A stretch of 64,000 nt of DNA from Antedon bifida (GCA_963402885.1 OY727100.1:7551501-7615500); one strand, 5' to 3'. Shown: positions 36,544 to 48,900, numbered from the stretch's first letter. A program made the numbers and translations. Notes: generated by a model from the letters alone, not told the origin.

Positions 36544-36733
36544 TTATTAATTCTCTTAGATTTCTAGTTAATAATAGCAGATGTGGTCAGTATAAAACGA
36601 TCTTCTTCGTTTTAGCTGTTCAATTGAATGTTTATTATTGTCGTTTCCATTGTACAATTTGACCCGCATTCACTAGTAAAACGCGCGCGTACCAACACAG
36701 ATCGGAAATGATGAGCGCGCGTGTCACAGTGCA
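36544..36733. promoter_or_regulatory. Shared divergent promoter region of cassette copy 3
   Basis: Same layout as 1102-1291: 190 bp between divergent start codons, the ACGCGCGCGTACC palindrome (about 36680-36692) and a CAGTATAAAACG box (about 36588-36599) that on the minus strand reads TTTTATACTG ahead of protein A. The perfect length conservation supports functional constraint or recent amplification. Confidence 0.35.
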
Positions 36734-37165
36734 ATGTGCAATTCGGAAATGGTTCAAATGGAGCAAACCCAAAATGCGCAGACAGAAAGTGGGGAAACAC
36801 CGATGGAATACGTCTTGCTGAAGTTGCAAAGCTTCTTCAATAACGATTTGGAAGTCATGGACAGCATGTGTAGCGAGAAATTGAGGATTCTGATTAACAA
36901 CGGAGCCGTCTGGACATTAAGTTTCAGTCGAGATGACCCATTTACCCTCCTACCACTTCTGATTGGTTTGCCATACATATCAGAGACAGCGAGTGTTGTT
37001 ATTGAAGGATCAGATATTGTTTGTCTTTATGACAGCAATGGCAACATTCGAGAATCTGCAAGAGCCTCTAATATCACACCTGATTACAATGAACGATACT
37101 CCCCGGTCTTTGAAACATCTCTCCATGTTGTTTATTCGCGACTATTTTGGCCGAAATTTAGTTAG
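36734..37165 (+). CDS. Cassette protein B, copy 3 (intact)
   Basis: A 143-codon open frame starting MCNSEMVQMEQ and ending FWPKFS. It differs from copy 1 by a three-residue insertion (TPM) after TESGE and a changed C-terminal tail. The central part (KLRILINNGAVW, SRDDPFTLLPLLIGLPY, VVIEGSDIVCLYDS) is the same. It is head-to-head with protein A of this cassette. No known domain recognised. Most differences between copies look like single substitutions in an otherwise open frame. Confidence 0.6.
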   Translation: MCNSEMVQMEQTQNAQTESGETPMEYVLLKLQSFFNNDLEVMDSMCSEKLRILINNGAVWTLSFSRDDPFTLLPLLIGLPYISETASVVIEGSDIVCLYDSNGNIRESARASNITPDYNERYSPVFETSLHVVYSRLFWPKFS

Positions 37166-37657
37166 GTTCGAAAGTTAAGTTCGCTTCCACTACCAAAGCT
37201 AATCATTCGCTATCTTATGTACGAATAATGCCTAGTGTGAGACAATACAAAAGAGACAGAGGGAATAAATTGCTTAATTTAGAATGAACAGAGTGTCTGT
37301 TCAATTTGAAAGGACCCCCTTTCCCGGTTTATTTTTGCCGGTTGCATTCAGCAACAACTGTTGTTTTTGTTTCTTGATATTTTCGCAATAATGTTAACAT
37401 AAAACTATCCTATTAATGTGAATAGCTTACATTATCAACTTCGACAAAACAATTTTTTCATACATTAATGGACAAAAGTGCAATCAACAAGTTCCTTGCT
37501 ATACTTGATAGTTTATATAGTATAGGGTTATCGCGTTCGTTTCAGTGCAGGGGCGGACGCAGTGGTGTTCAGTTGCCCGGGCAACACCCTTAATTTCATA
37601 CTAAATGTTTTTTTCTGCCACTAAATTAAAATTTATATGCTAAAATGGTTATGTTAA

Positions 37658-40600
37658 AGATGTATTGTCCCTTTGACCAATTCAAAAAAAATTATTTTTT
37701 TTTTAAATTTCGAAAAAAGTGGGTCATTTTGAAGTATCATAATAGTTATTAACTTTCACCAAAAATTAGTAAAAAAAAAATTATTTAACCGAAATACAGA
37801 CATTTTTTTGTCCAAAAATAACTTTGACTTCCAGTCAAAGTTTTCGATCTAGGCCATAAGCAGTAAATTCTAACGTTTCATCTCGTTCCGATGTCATGGA
37901 TCTACAATTTCTATACATATTTAGAATAATAATTTTATAAATAACAACATATCAAAAGTTCTCCATAATCGTGTTAGACAATTTTGAGAAATTACTGTTT
38001 TATTTTGGTACTTTATTTTAATATACACCGCGTGAGTGATTTGGTCGGGCCGAACGTTACACGTTCAAATTATCCGCAACGTCTTAAAAACTGTACCACG
38101 TGATCGTATTTCACCAATCATGCTCTGGTTACAGATGAGGGAATCCCCAAAACTCACACACGGCAACGTCACACGTGGACAAAAATATTCAATCATGAAT
38201 GGAGTAACTAGACGTGGAAGAAAATTTGATTTCCCCACCGAACAAATGCTACTGTAAACGAAGAAATTATGCATCTTATGATCATCCTATTGTATTGAAA
38301 TAGTCTCCTGCTCATATATAGGAAATGGGATTTTTAGAATGTTACCACTTAACCAGTGTGCTATATTAATATTCGTACAGAAAGGCTAGCCTAGCTAGCT
38401 ACGTCTTTAGGCTCTAGCCTAAAGGGCTTAAAGGTAGCACACTAGCCTAGGTCTGGAGGTGTATACTAGGCTACTCTCAAGATGGCATAGGCTAGGTAGG
38501 CCCAGCAACAGCACAGTACAGTTATAGGCCTGCTACTAAACTATAACTAAATGGGCTATTATTAAGTAAACGGCGACAAACGGAATACAAAGACACAGGT
38601 GAGGATAGCATAATTTTAGTACATTTTGAGCAAACCCAATAAATACACATTAAAATTAATATTTTGTTATTTATTATTATTATTATTAATAATTACTGTT
38701 GTTTAATTCTGTTATTGTTTGAAATAATTAATTTGGTCTGGCCTAGTAAGCAGGCTTTCCCTATATACTGTACCTAGGCTATCCTATTTAGTATTATGCA
38801 TTCATTCATCCTCGGACTAGGCCTAGTATTCATACATCAGCCCGATATTATTTTTATTTATAAATGCTTCATTTTAATTAAAAATAATATATTTCATTTC
38901 AACTGTATCTTTTCAATTCAATTTATCTTCAATTTATGTCTAGGTTGTCTAGTGGAACGGAGGCACAAAAATGCTTAACATGTTCACTGATTTTGGTAAG
39001 TTTTGGATCCTTTATTAATGTAGAGATGAGAAATGCCAAATGATTTATGTTTTGTTGTAATTATGTACAATAGTAGTAAAATTAGTAATGAAAGTTAAAA
39101 ATAGTAATGAATGCAAGAAATAGCTGAAAAACATCCATTACTTTAAAAATGTTTTATATACCAGGTTGCATTGTCAATAAACACTATATAGTATTAGTAA
39201 TGTAAAGTGTGTGGTAGAGTAAGTAAAGTTAAGAATGTTTCAACATTTCTGTATATGGTTTACCACAATTTTTAAATATAAAACCAAAAAGATTCATTGT
39301 AATTTAATAATATTCAGTTTAACTAAATATTAAGTAATCGATATAAATTAGATAATCTATTCTTGATTATTTGTTACAGAAATGATACCAGCTTCAAAAC
39401 AATTGTCATCATCTTGAATTTTTCATAAACTTCACAACCATCAACTGGCTGAATGTAAAATACTTACTGCAAATGTTGCTGAATCTCTGTTGATCACATT
39501 TTATTTCAACAGCACAATATTTAATTGTACATACCTACCATGTAGTATGTACATACTGTATATGAAGGATATTCCACATAGTAATTATTACTACATAGTT
39601 AAAGTATATTTGCTATTTCCATTGTACACTGGCCATGCCGCACCTGAAATTGACAACTTTTCTAATTGACTACTAGTTATGCTGGTACAACGTATCTAGA
39701 GAAGAGTAGGATTATATACATTGTATATTGGGCAACATGTAGGGTTGTAAAAAAACACAAATCCAAAAGAAACAAAAAAAAATAAATAAATGAAAATACA
39801 TGTACCATGAGGTACATGTGTACACAAGGTATTTGTTTTTATATTGTGTGTATATATGTCCAGTTCATATCATTATCAACAATAATTCTCTCCACAAGAG
39901 TTACATTCATGTTATCAATATAACAACAGTAAAAATGGGATGGCAGGCCTACTTATCTGGTGTTTCACAGAAAAAAGGGGTTGTTTTTATGGAAGCTCCT
40001 GGCCTAAATTGGCACTAAAAACTCCCAAAAAATGCAATATTTAAGTTACAATAAATAAGTTATTGCATAATCATTTATTTTTTTGTGTTGAAAATTTACT
40101 CGGTTGTCACTAACCTACTAGCATATCCATTGCATGAATATAAATATTATTATGGCAAGTCACTTTCTAAGAAATCATGTAGGCTTACGTACTTCTCAAA
40201 ACAAATAAAACATCAAAATTATCTATAAAATTAGCAAATTCTCAGCTGGTGCAGCGCATCTTCCTATAAAAAAAATCATCAAGCTGGTTTGAAAAGGTTG
40301 TTTATCAACCCTCTCATGTAGTTGAACAGAAAAGGGATAGTATTTATGCAGGCGCCTTTTACGGTTTGAGTCGAGTTCACACAATATTGGCACTAAAAAC
40401 AAAAAAAGTGCAATGTAAGTTACAATCATATTATTGCATAATAATTTCTTTTGCGTTGAAACTTCACTTGTGTGTCACTAACTCACTAGGATACCCATTG
40501 CATGAATATAAATACATAGTGAGAGTTGATTATCAAGATATAACTGCTCAAAAAACGACTAAAAAATATTAAAATTATCTATAAAATTGGCCAAATCTCA

Positions 40601-41477
40601 GTTTTTGCATCTTCATAAATAAAAACTTCCTGGAGCTGACAAGTTAAAACTTTAACTGTTGATTAACAACCCTCTCAAATAGTTGGGAAAAAAATATAAA
40701 TATGGTATGTCAATTAGTTACGAAGATATTGTGTCTTAAAAATCTTGAAAAGTGCATTTACAACTAAATAATTGTAATTTTTCCTCACATACACAATACT
40801 TAATTTTAAAATTTAAAATTTTGGATAAGTGTTAACAATATACTGGACTACTCACAGAGAAAAGACAATTGCATTTGGACAAATACTTTTAAAGATATTG
40901 GCCCATAAAAGTACCTCCAGACCTCAAAAAGTGCCTTTTTTGCAGTAGTGGGGTACCTTTGAGAGGCCATTGCTCAAAAGTGTACAGGTATTTCATGGAG
41001 AACTTTTGATATAGTATGGGTAACATATTCATTTCACAATATCAACTTTCAAAATGTAGATCCCAGAGATGGGAACGAAATCCATGTTCTAGGCATCTTT
41101 TGAGCTACTGCTTATGGCCTAATCAAAACATATCTCATAATGCAACGCGCTTGTTTGGCTACTCTGTATGCATAATCATAAAACTTCCTCGCGATCTGTG
41201 TGAAAACACCTTCTCAACCGCGACGAGTTGTAAACAATCCTAATTAGCATCATGTATAATGCATACTCGTGGTTTGAAATCTTTGTTTACTTTCGCTTGT
41301 GATGATTTTCCAGACGAAATGTAATCAAATTAATTTACCTGTTAATTACGTAAACTTGTTGTTTTTGGCTCAAATTTTCGACTTAAAGTGAATACCTTTA
41401 ATATTACTTTGATATGGCCAATTTAAATTTAGAATATTTTTTTTTTCATTTTTTGTGTTTCAAGGGACAATACATCT
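37658..41477. mobile_element. Second TTAA MITE, split by a 3.27-kb element
   Basis: The left part (37658-37849) and right part (41122-41477) together match the MITE at 34474-35015, flanked by TTAA at 37654-37657 and 41478-41481. The gap is the inserted element at 37850-41121. Confidence 0.7.
37850..41121. mobile_element. 3.27-kb TIR element with 3-bp target duplication
   Basis: The ends are inverted TAGGCCATAAGCAGTA and stay recognisably similar inward for about 130 bp (shared GGATCTACA and ATATCAAAAGTTCTCCAT). The target ATC is duplicated at 37847-37849 and 41122-41124, and the paralogous MITE shows the empty site TTTTCGATCAAAAC (about 34655). The interior holds no transposase I can recognise. 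It contains exon-like pieces at 38944-38995 and from 39380, and a diverged internal duplication near 40090 and 40470. The superfamily is undetermined. Confidence 0.75.
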
Positions 41478-41991
41478 TTAAGAAATGAATATGTTTAAGA
41501 AAATGAATACGCTAAGAAATGAATACGCTAAGAAATTAATACGCTAAGTGAATGTGTTAAGAACTTAACATTTAAGGACTTTCATAAACACTGGTTTTAC
41601 TTTCGAAATGTTTTGAAAACCAACATCTGAGTGAGTTTAAGGGTGGGGAGTTGGGTCGAATAAATAATTGGTATACCATGTGCATGTACCAGAACCTCGA
41701 TTCCCGGGCCGAGGATCTTTGAAGTCGCTGGCTACAAAATTAAAGTAGACTGTTGTGTCGAAATAGGTGTTTGTTTACGTTGAGGAAAAAGTTATTTTTT
41801 GTGTATGATGTTACATACCATGCTATTAGGAGTTTTTTTTTAAACAGAAATGTTAAGCTTTTGATTTCGGAATTATTTCCAGCTTCTTGTGTGTCGTGTG
41901 AACAATAATACTTAAAACTCGTTTTGCTATGAAATCTTGTTTAATTCACATTTTGAAATACAAATATCATGAAAGTTATAAAAAAAAACCA

Positions 41992-43011
41992 CTATTGGTT
42001 GTCTGCTGCAGCATCCGGGATAGTTCTGGTGTTTCGCCGTCGATGCTTGCGTGCCCATCGCCAGATCCGTCGAAGCCACGGCACACGAATTCGCCAACGG
42101 TGGCGGCGAGGTTGGGCAGTAGTATTTTCCTGTTGATTACTGCCTACTGTTGCGTTATCACCATCAATGGCTGGCGTCGTGGTCTCGTCACGACGTGCCA
42201 TTACATCTCCTTGGTGTTGGTTCGTTGCTCCATCACCAGCACTGTGATCCATTACTCTATCCCTATCTTCGCTCTCAACTAACTGTCGTCTAGTCAGTAA
42301 CGCCTGTGACTCCTCATTTGAGCGGGAATGTCCAACTTCTTGAACATCGGCTACACTATTAGCACGATTAAATTTACGTTGCCTGATTTCAACTATGTAT
42401 TCGCATAGCTGTGCAAATTCTTCCTCTGCTTCGCGTTTCATTTCCATCCTCATTTCTTTTCTCAGAAAATATCTCTTTCTAAAACCGTCATCTGGGAAAA
42501 TCTGTAAATTCTTCGCATTTTCATCACGTTTTCTTGATTTCAAACTGATTTCGTATGCGTGTGCACACATCCGACGTCTGTTTTCATAATATTGTATTTT
42601 TTCATCTGTCGTTCCTCCGGGGAAAGCACCAGCCGGTGGTTCTTGTAAATTTTTAACTCGTCTATCGGCTAAGTCGACGTAATCGGACATCAGATCAGTA
42701 AACCGTTGAATCTCAGAACGGGCACTTGCTAGCAAGTTTCTGATTGTTCCAGCATCAGAATCATTTGTTGAATTTACTGGAACTTGTTTAGGTCTTCTAA
42801 ACGATGACGGTAATTCGAGAGAGCGCTCTCGGTTGTTCGGTTCATGTCTACAACGGGTCCCAGACTTACGCACAGGACCTTAATAACAAAAGAAATAAAA
42901 ATGAATTGTTGTACAGTATAGGCCTAAATCAATTTAATAATCAATGCAATTACAGTATTATATAATAAAAATACTACATAAGTAAATTATCTTACCATTT
43001 GGCATATCCAT
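41992..43011 (-). CDS. Cassette protein A, copy 4 (unknown family, intact)
   Basis: Exon 1 (43011-42996), 117-bp intron, exon 2 (42878-41992); 300 aa. It keeps the FNRANSVADV segment, so the MITE target site CTAATAG is uninterrupted. Features match copy 3: helical parts at about 49-87 and 97-178, a Gln/Asp/Thr-rich linker at about 185-260, and the basic tail at about 263-289 with RRHRWRIRVPWLRRIWRW. The amphipathic Trp/Arg tail is unusual and identical in pattern in all copies. No homologous family is known to me. Confidence 0.65.
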
Positions 43012-43209
43012 TTATTAATTCTCTTAGATTTCTAGTTAATAATAGCAGATGTGGTCAGTATAAAACGATCTTCTTCGTTTTAGCTGTTCAATTGAATGTT
43101 TATTATTGTCGTTTCCATAGTACAATTTGACCCGCATTCACTAGTAAAACGCGCGCGTACCAACACAGATCGGAAATGATGAGCGCGCGTGTCACAGTGC
43201 AATTCGGAA

Positions 43210-43640
43210 ATGGTTCAAATGGAGCAAACCCAAAATGCGCAGACAGAAAGTGGGGAAACACCGATGGAATACGTCTTGCTGAAGTTGTAAAGCTTCTTCA
43301 ATAAGGATTTGGAAGCCTTGGACAGCATGTGTAGCGAGAAATTGAGGATTCTGATTAACAACGGAGCCGTCTGGACATTAAGTTTCAGTCGAGATGACCC
43401 ATTTACCCTCCTACCACTTCTGATTGGTTTGCCATACATATCAGAGACAGCGAGTGTTGTTATTGAAGGATCAGATATTGTTTGTCTTTATGACAGCAAT
43501 GGCAACATTCGAGAATCTGCAAAGCCTCTAATATCACACCTGATTACAATGAACGATACTCCCCGGTCTTTGAAACATCTCTCCATGTTGTTTATTCGCG
43601 ACTATTTTGGCCGAAATTTAGTTAGGTTCGAAAGTTAAGT
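43210..43640 (+). pseudogene. Cassette protein B, copy 4, broken
   Basis: Relative to copy 3 the start region lacks the MCNS codons (first ATG at MVQME). A TAA at 43288-43290 replaces the glutamine codon in KLQSF, and a single-base loss near 43520 (CTGCAAAGCC) shifts the frame. The rest is close to copy 3. Two independent lesions make this a pseudogene while its partner protein A remains open. Confidence 0.6.
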
Positions 43641-44329
43641 TCGCTTCCACTACCAAAGCTAATCATTCGCTATCTTATGTACGAATAATGCCTAGTGTGA
43701 GACAATACAAAAGAGACAGAGGGAATAAATTGCTTAATTTAGAATGAACAGAGTGTCTGTTCAATTTGAAAGGACCCCCTTTCCCGGTTTATTTTTGCCG
43801 GTTGCATTCAGCAACAACTGTTGTTTTTGTTTCTTGATATTTTCGCAATAATGTTAACATAAAACTATCCTATTAATTTAATGTGAATAGCTTACATTAT
43901 CAACTTCGACAAAACAATTTTTTCATACATTAATGGACAAAAGTGCAATCAACAAGTTCCTTGCTATACTTGATAGTTTATATAGTATAGGGTTATCGCG
44001 TTCGTTTCAGTGCAGGGGCGGACGCAGTGGTGTTCAGTTGCCCGGGCAACACCCTTAATTTCATACTAAATGTTTTTTTCTGCCACTAAATTAAAATTTA
44101 GATCCCATTTCATCATATTATAGATTAACTATTAACGTTATAGAAGTTCAGGGTTGGAAAAGACTATATTTATTTTCATTTCCCTACTTCCGTAATATTT
44201 GGGCGAATTTCCGTAATAATTACGGACGTTCCGAACTTTGAAAAACAGTGTTAAATTGCTTCTTTCAGCAAATTTCGATGGTGGTTGTATATACGATCCA
44301 TATGGATTTGCAGCTCCTGTCCCAACTAA

Positions 44330-44660
44330 CTAAAGGATGGAGGATGCAGTTTTTAAACAGGCCGCCCTTATTAATAGACAGGAGAGATTTTCTAGAAGAA
44401 ATAACATCAGAATAGTTGGTCCAAACCAAGTGGAAAATGAAAATTGCATAGAGGGAGCTAGCTAGTAAAATCTTTGAAAAAATAGGAATACAAGGTATTA
44501 TTGAAAGACTCGATCGGGACGGGAAAGTGGCCCACTACACGGCAAAGTTACGGTACTAGAAACATGCTGGTTAAACTATCCTTTTACCAAGACAACGTGG
44601 CGGTCCTCAAAGTGACTAGAGAGCTTGTCACCAAAACGAATTTCCTTTTGGACCAATACA
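44330..44660 (+). pseudogene. LINE ORF1-like fragment
   Basis: Conceptual translation with frame changes gives RRNNIRIVGPNQVEN, then KIFEKIGIQGIIERLDRDGK and AHYTAKLRY, which resembles the RNA-binding ORF1 protein of L1-type retrotransposons (the NIRI...LGI...IERAHR pattern). Stops and frameshifts show it is dead. An inverted poly(A)-like AAGATTCAAGATTCAAAG repeat follows near 44700. Confidence 0.45.
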
Positions 44661-44969
44661 TTTCTGTATTCTGTAGAAGCCAAAACTTATTAAGATTCAA
44701 GATTCAAAGATTCGAGATTCAAACTTTATTATTATATCATTGATGACCTTACACTGGAGGACCTCAGAGAAAAAAAGAAATGGGGGTCAAAAGTCCAGCA
44801 GGAGCTCTACCAAAAGGGAATTCGACTTCGCTTTTCCGGGGGCCTCTGTTAGTAGAGGAAAAGACGGGAAGCCTCACAAGTTCGACTAGTTTGAGTACAC
44901 CTTTTAATCACTGTTTGCAGATTGCTTTTAACTTTTCGTTAACGTTACTGCTCGCTATTTAACGCTGAC

Positions 44970-45740
44970 TTTCCAGGAACATTTATTATCCCAACCAAGA
45001 TGGGATGGATGGGTGAAAACGATGGTCTGTCTCCTATGCTGTATCGGTTTTTGTTTCGTTCAAATGTTCATCACACTTTTTTTCATATTGTAAGCTGATA
45101 CTCTGCAGATATCCACCGTCGATTGGATTTTTTTTCTATTATCACATACCTTTGTAGACTCAATATTAATATCCAGCCTCCTATACAATCTGACCATTCT
45201 ATTGTTTCACTTGCTATACGCACACATGAAGAACCCAATTTAGTTGTTTTAGTCAATTGAGGAAACGATGGAGGTACAATGAGTAAACACACTCTGACAG
45301 CTAATTAAACACTAAATACAAACTATAAATAGAGTACATTGTACACTTTAATTACTGTATAAGGAAGGTTTTATAAAAAAGCACCTTTAAAACTATCATA
45401 AATATTTATTTTCACACCATATATCAACCTACTTTCAGTTAACATTTTCTTGTCAAGATTCGTGAGTTCAGTTAAGACTCTTATTTTCAACAATCTACAA
45501 TGGAAATTTGAAATTTAAATTATTTAATTAATTTTAAAAAGATCTTGCTATTTACTGCACACAGCCACTTAAGCTCAGCAAAAATGAATACAGTATAGAG
45601 AATCAAAGGTCACAATAACTTTTCAGTCTCCTTGTATTGTATTCTGATTTGGAACATCATAAAATCTTCACAATAAAGGGCTATTTCAATTAGTAACAAT
45701 TGGAATTAGTAACTGTAGCACACTGCATCATTCACAATTA
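44970..45740. other. 3' flank of the CDYL-like gene
   Basis: No gene recognised. It should contain the 3' UTR of the CDYL-like gene (minus strand). A TTTATT word near 45405 reads AATAAA on the gene strand and could be a poly(A) signal. Confidence 0.35.
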
Positions 45741-45750
45741 AATCTTCCAA

Positions 45751-45912
45751 TCAAATGTAGATATCTTTGTTTTTTTCAATATATTTTGCAATAGCCTTGT
45801 ATCCCTCAAGTGAAGTCCAGCATTTTTCCAGCATTGAGCACTCGCATTCATTTGCGTTTTCCATCTTAGCACGATTGTTGCTACGGATAAGAGCCTTAGA
45901 CATTTGCATTGC
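45751..45912 (-). CDS. CDYL: CDYL-like gene, last coding exon
   Basis: Acceptor TTTATTTCAG; 53 codons then TGA (45753-45751). It encodes the C-terminal crotonase helix region, AMQMSKALIRSNN through EGYKAIAKYIEKN. The join from the previous exon is in phase 0. Confidence 0.85.
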   Translation of the reverse strand, partial: AMQMSKALIRSNNRAKMENANECECSMLEKCWTSLEGYKAIAKYIEKNKDIYI

Positions 45913-48900
45913 CTGAAATAAATTATAGGCTAAAGATTATTCATAAGACTATTATGATTAAATCACTAATGGAGCAACATACAGAGTAACATAATAAATA
46001 TACAACCGATAAAGAGCATAATTAATATATAAGTGGACAAAGGACACCACAGCAAGCAATCTTTAAATTGGGCACCACTGGGGGGAGAAACAACTAGAAC
46101 ATCAACATTTTAAAATATTATTAAATAAATTATTAATAAAAACAATTGATAATTGAATTATATAAAAATTATACAATTTTCAGATCAATAATATAAAAAC
46201 TGTTAATATTTTTTTTAAATTATACAAATTTTAACTTAATCTAATTTCGTTACTGATATTATTCCATATTCTTGGCCCTTCATAAGATAGTCCCTAGTGA
46301 TATACAAATTATTTTTGTTTCTCGTATCATGTATAATGTATAGAGTCATATGTTTGGAAAATGGAATTAAAATTTGATGGCAATTGATTTTTTTTGTATT
46401 TAAACATAAAAAGTGAAATACATTTTTTATATAGGTCATAAACGGTAAGAGATTTAGTTTTAATAAATAGTGGTAAAGATGGATGGTAGTAGTTCTTAAG
46501 CCTTTTTTGGAGTACATGGATACGTTTCATGTTTTTGCCATCAGTTGTGCACCGAACTGTTACACAATATGATGTATTTGGTAAGATCAATGAGTTGTAT
46601 ATACTTAGTAAGACTTTAAATTTTGATGTCTATAGAATGTTCAATACCAAGAAATGCTCTCTACATGTTCTAATACACATTGTTTATTTTAAGTATATTT
46701 AGGCCAATATCAATTGCTTTAGTTTTGCCTCTAAACAATATTTATTTTGTTTTTGATACATTTACAGTAAGCATGTTTGCTTTGAACCACATACTTGATG
46801 TGATGTATTTCATTATTCATTATATTAAATACAGTATCAATATTATCATGTTCTAAGAAAACATTTTTCATCTGCGAAAATTATTGTTTGTTTGTGTACA
46901 TATACCAGGCATATCATTAACATAATAGGAACAATAACGGTCCTAATATCGAGCCCTGAGGCACCCTTTGTTTTATCTCTGTGTAATCCGATTTACATCC
47001 TTCGATTTTTTAAAACTGACTTCAATAGTTTACACACCATTATACAGCATGCCTCTTATACCATAATGCCTTTAGTTTATCAAGCAATATTTCATGACTC
47101 ATAGAGTCAAATGCTTTTGACAGTTCTAGGAAGACCCCTTATACAAACTTTTTATTATCAATTGCTATATGTTTGCATGTACATCTTTATGTAATTTGGA
47201 ATATCTATTTTTCTATTTCTACATAATATCAATTTTATTATTGCAACTAATAATAATTAAAAACATATTACCTTGCTAGAGTTTTCAACAATATTTTGAA
47301 CTCTGGGTATGACTTCTTGCATAAAACTGCTAGGCCAGAATACATGGGAGACAAGTCCACATGCATAGGCCTCCAATGCTGTTAGCTTACGCCCACCAAT
47401 TAGCATCTCATTGGCCTAAAATCAAACAAATCCATATAAAACTAGATTTTGACAAATTATAGATGATTTTGTGATTGAAGACAAAAGCAGAGATAATTGG
47501 TAACAGCAATCTTAGGTTATTAGCGCAAATGTGACATGTGTGTACGTATGATTGTAGAAAGTTGATACTGTATGCCATCGATCCTTTTGCAGTGGCAGAT
47601 CCAGCGGGGGTAAAATGGGCACACGTTCTGGGCAGCCTGGCCTAAATAGAAGAATAGATTGCCACCACCATTTTATTGTGGTGATAGCAGTGCATGCTTT
47701 AAATACACTTATATGTTTTGCTTTTCATATTTTTCCATTGAATTTTTCGCGATCAAAACATTTTCATCATCATACCATGATGTAGGCTAATTTTTTACAG
47801 TAACAATTTTGCCCATAAGAAATAAGGACTGTTGAATTACACATTTTTAAGTAACTTGTCCTCCAAAAATATGCTCCCTGCACTATGCTATTTCTGTTGG
47901 TTACGCTTCCCTGCACAGCATTGTTTCTCATCAATAGAAAATTTCTTCCATGTCGTGAAAAAGACTTGGATTCTCGTAGAGGAGTCGTATTACTATTATA
48001 GTTCACACATACTTCTCTCAATGTGTGTATGCTGAGAAGTAGGACTAGTTTTATTTAATCTGGGACCCTTGACGTTCGTATTAATTGAACAAATGTTATC
48101 TTATCGCATGTAAAGTAGGCTATGTGTTGTTGATTGCTGCCCGCCATTTCCGGCCAACTAGAACTGTTTAGCCAATGACTTACAGAATTTGTCAATTAGA
48201 AATTTAATAATATATTATCAAATAAATCATTGTCATTGCTTAGAATAAAAAGTTCTCAAAAAGTTAAGACGACGGAATTTCACGCTAAGCTCCGCCTACT
48301 TTATTAAAGCTCATGCATAATTCATGAGCACCGTCCTATAACTTCCCTTCGTGTTTTGTAAAGTCCTTATTAAGGTAGAAAAATACAGTGCAAAGCATGG
48401 GTAACTGCTAGCCAGGTGTTAATTGTGAAATGTTTGTTTTTGGAAAATGTCTTTTAATTTTAATATTTAGAAATGCTTGATTTCGAATCTAGGTAAAATA
48501 TCCAAGCTGAAAATTACTTTTCATTTTAAAATACTATGAATTATTTTTAAAAATTGTACACTAAAATGATAGAAATAAAAATTGAAAATGATTTCAACTC
48601 ACCATTGCATTTCCCATACAAGCAGGAAAAGTAACCGATGAACAACCCTCAGGGACCTGAGCTAAGCTGCCATACGGTGTTGAGAAGACAGCCTTGTCAG
48701 AAGCATATACAATGTCGCATAAAGGCAAGATGGCCGATCCTAAGCCTGTAGCGGAGCCATTCACTGCAGCCACAATTATCTTTGGAAAGTTAATTAGTAT
48801 ATCTATGAATTTTCTGTAATGAAAAAGAGGAAAATATCTATCATTATATTTTTTTGCTTGACTGATAGATAATGGATTGGACAATTACTGTAAAAATGGC

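Larger units (their letters stand above)
35170..37612 (-). mobile_element. Divergent two-gene cassette, copy 3 (both genes open)
   Basis: Same unit as copies 1, 2 and 4 but in minus orientation. It runs from end B (GTGAGTTTAAGGGTGGGGAG, about 35168) to the end A words GGGCAACACCCTTAATTTCA (about 37580-37599). It is the only copy in which protein A and protein B both lack stops and frameshifts. Confidence 0.65.
34423..37632. repeat. First unit of a 3.19-kb tandem duplication
   Basis: Starting at ATGCTAAAATGATTATGTTA, the order TTAA-MITE, short TACGCTAAG repeats, cassette end B, cassette genes, cassette end A is repeated directly afterwards from 37637 to about 44100. The second unit equals the first in length once its 3.27-kb insertion is removed. 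Confidence 0.7.
41630..44289 (-). mobile_element. Divergent two-gene cassette, copy 4
   Basis: Runs from end B (about 41630) to the end A terminus GGTGGTTGT (44289), the same terminal words as at 194 in copy 1. Protein A is open; protein B is broken. Flanking sequence beyond 44290 is unrelated to that left of copy 1, which supports this end as a real element boundary. Confidence 0.65.
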
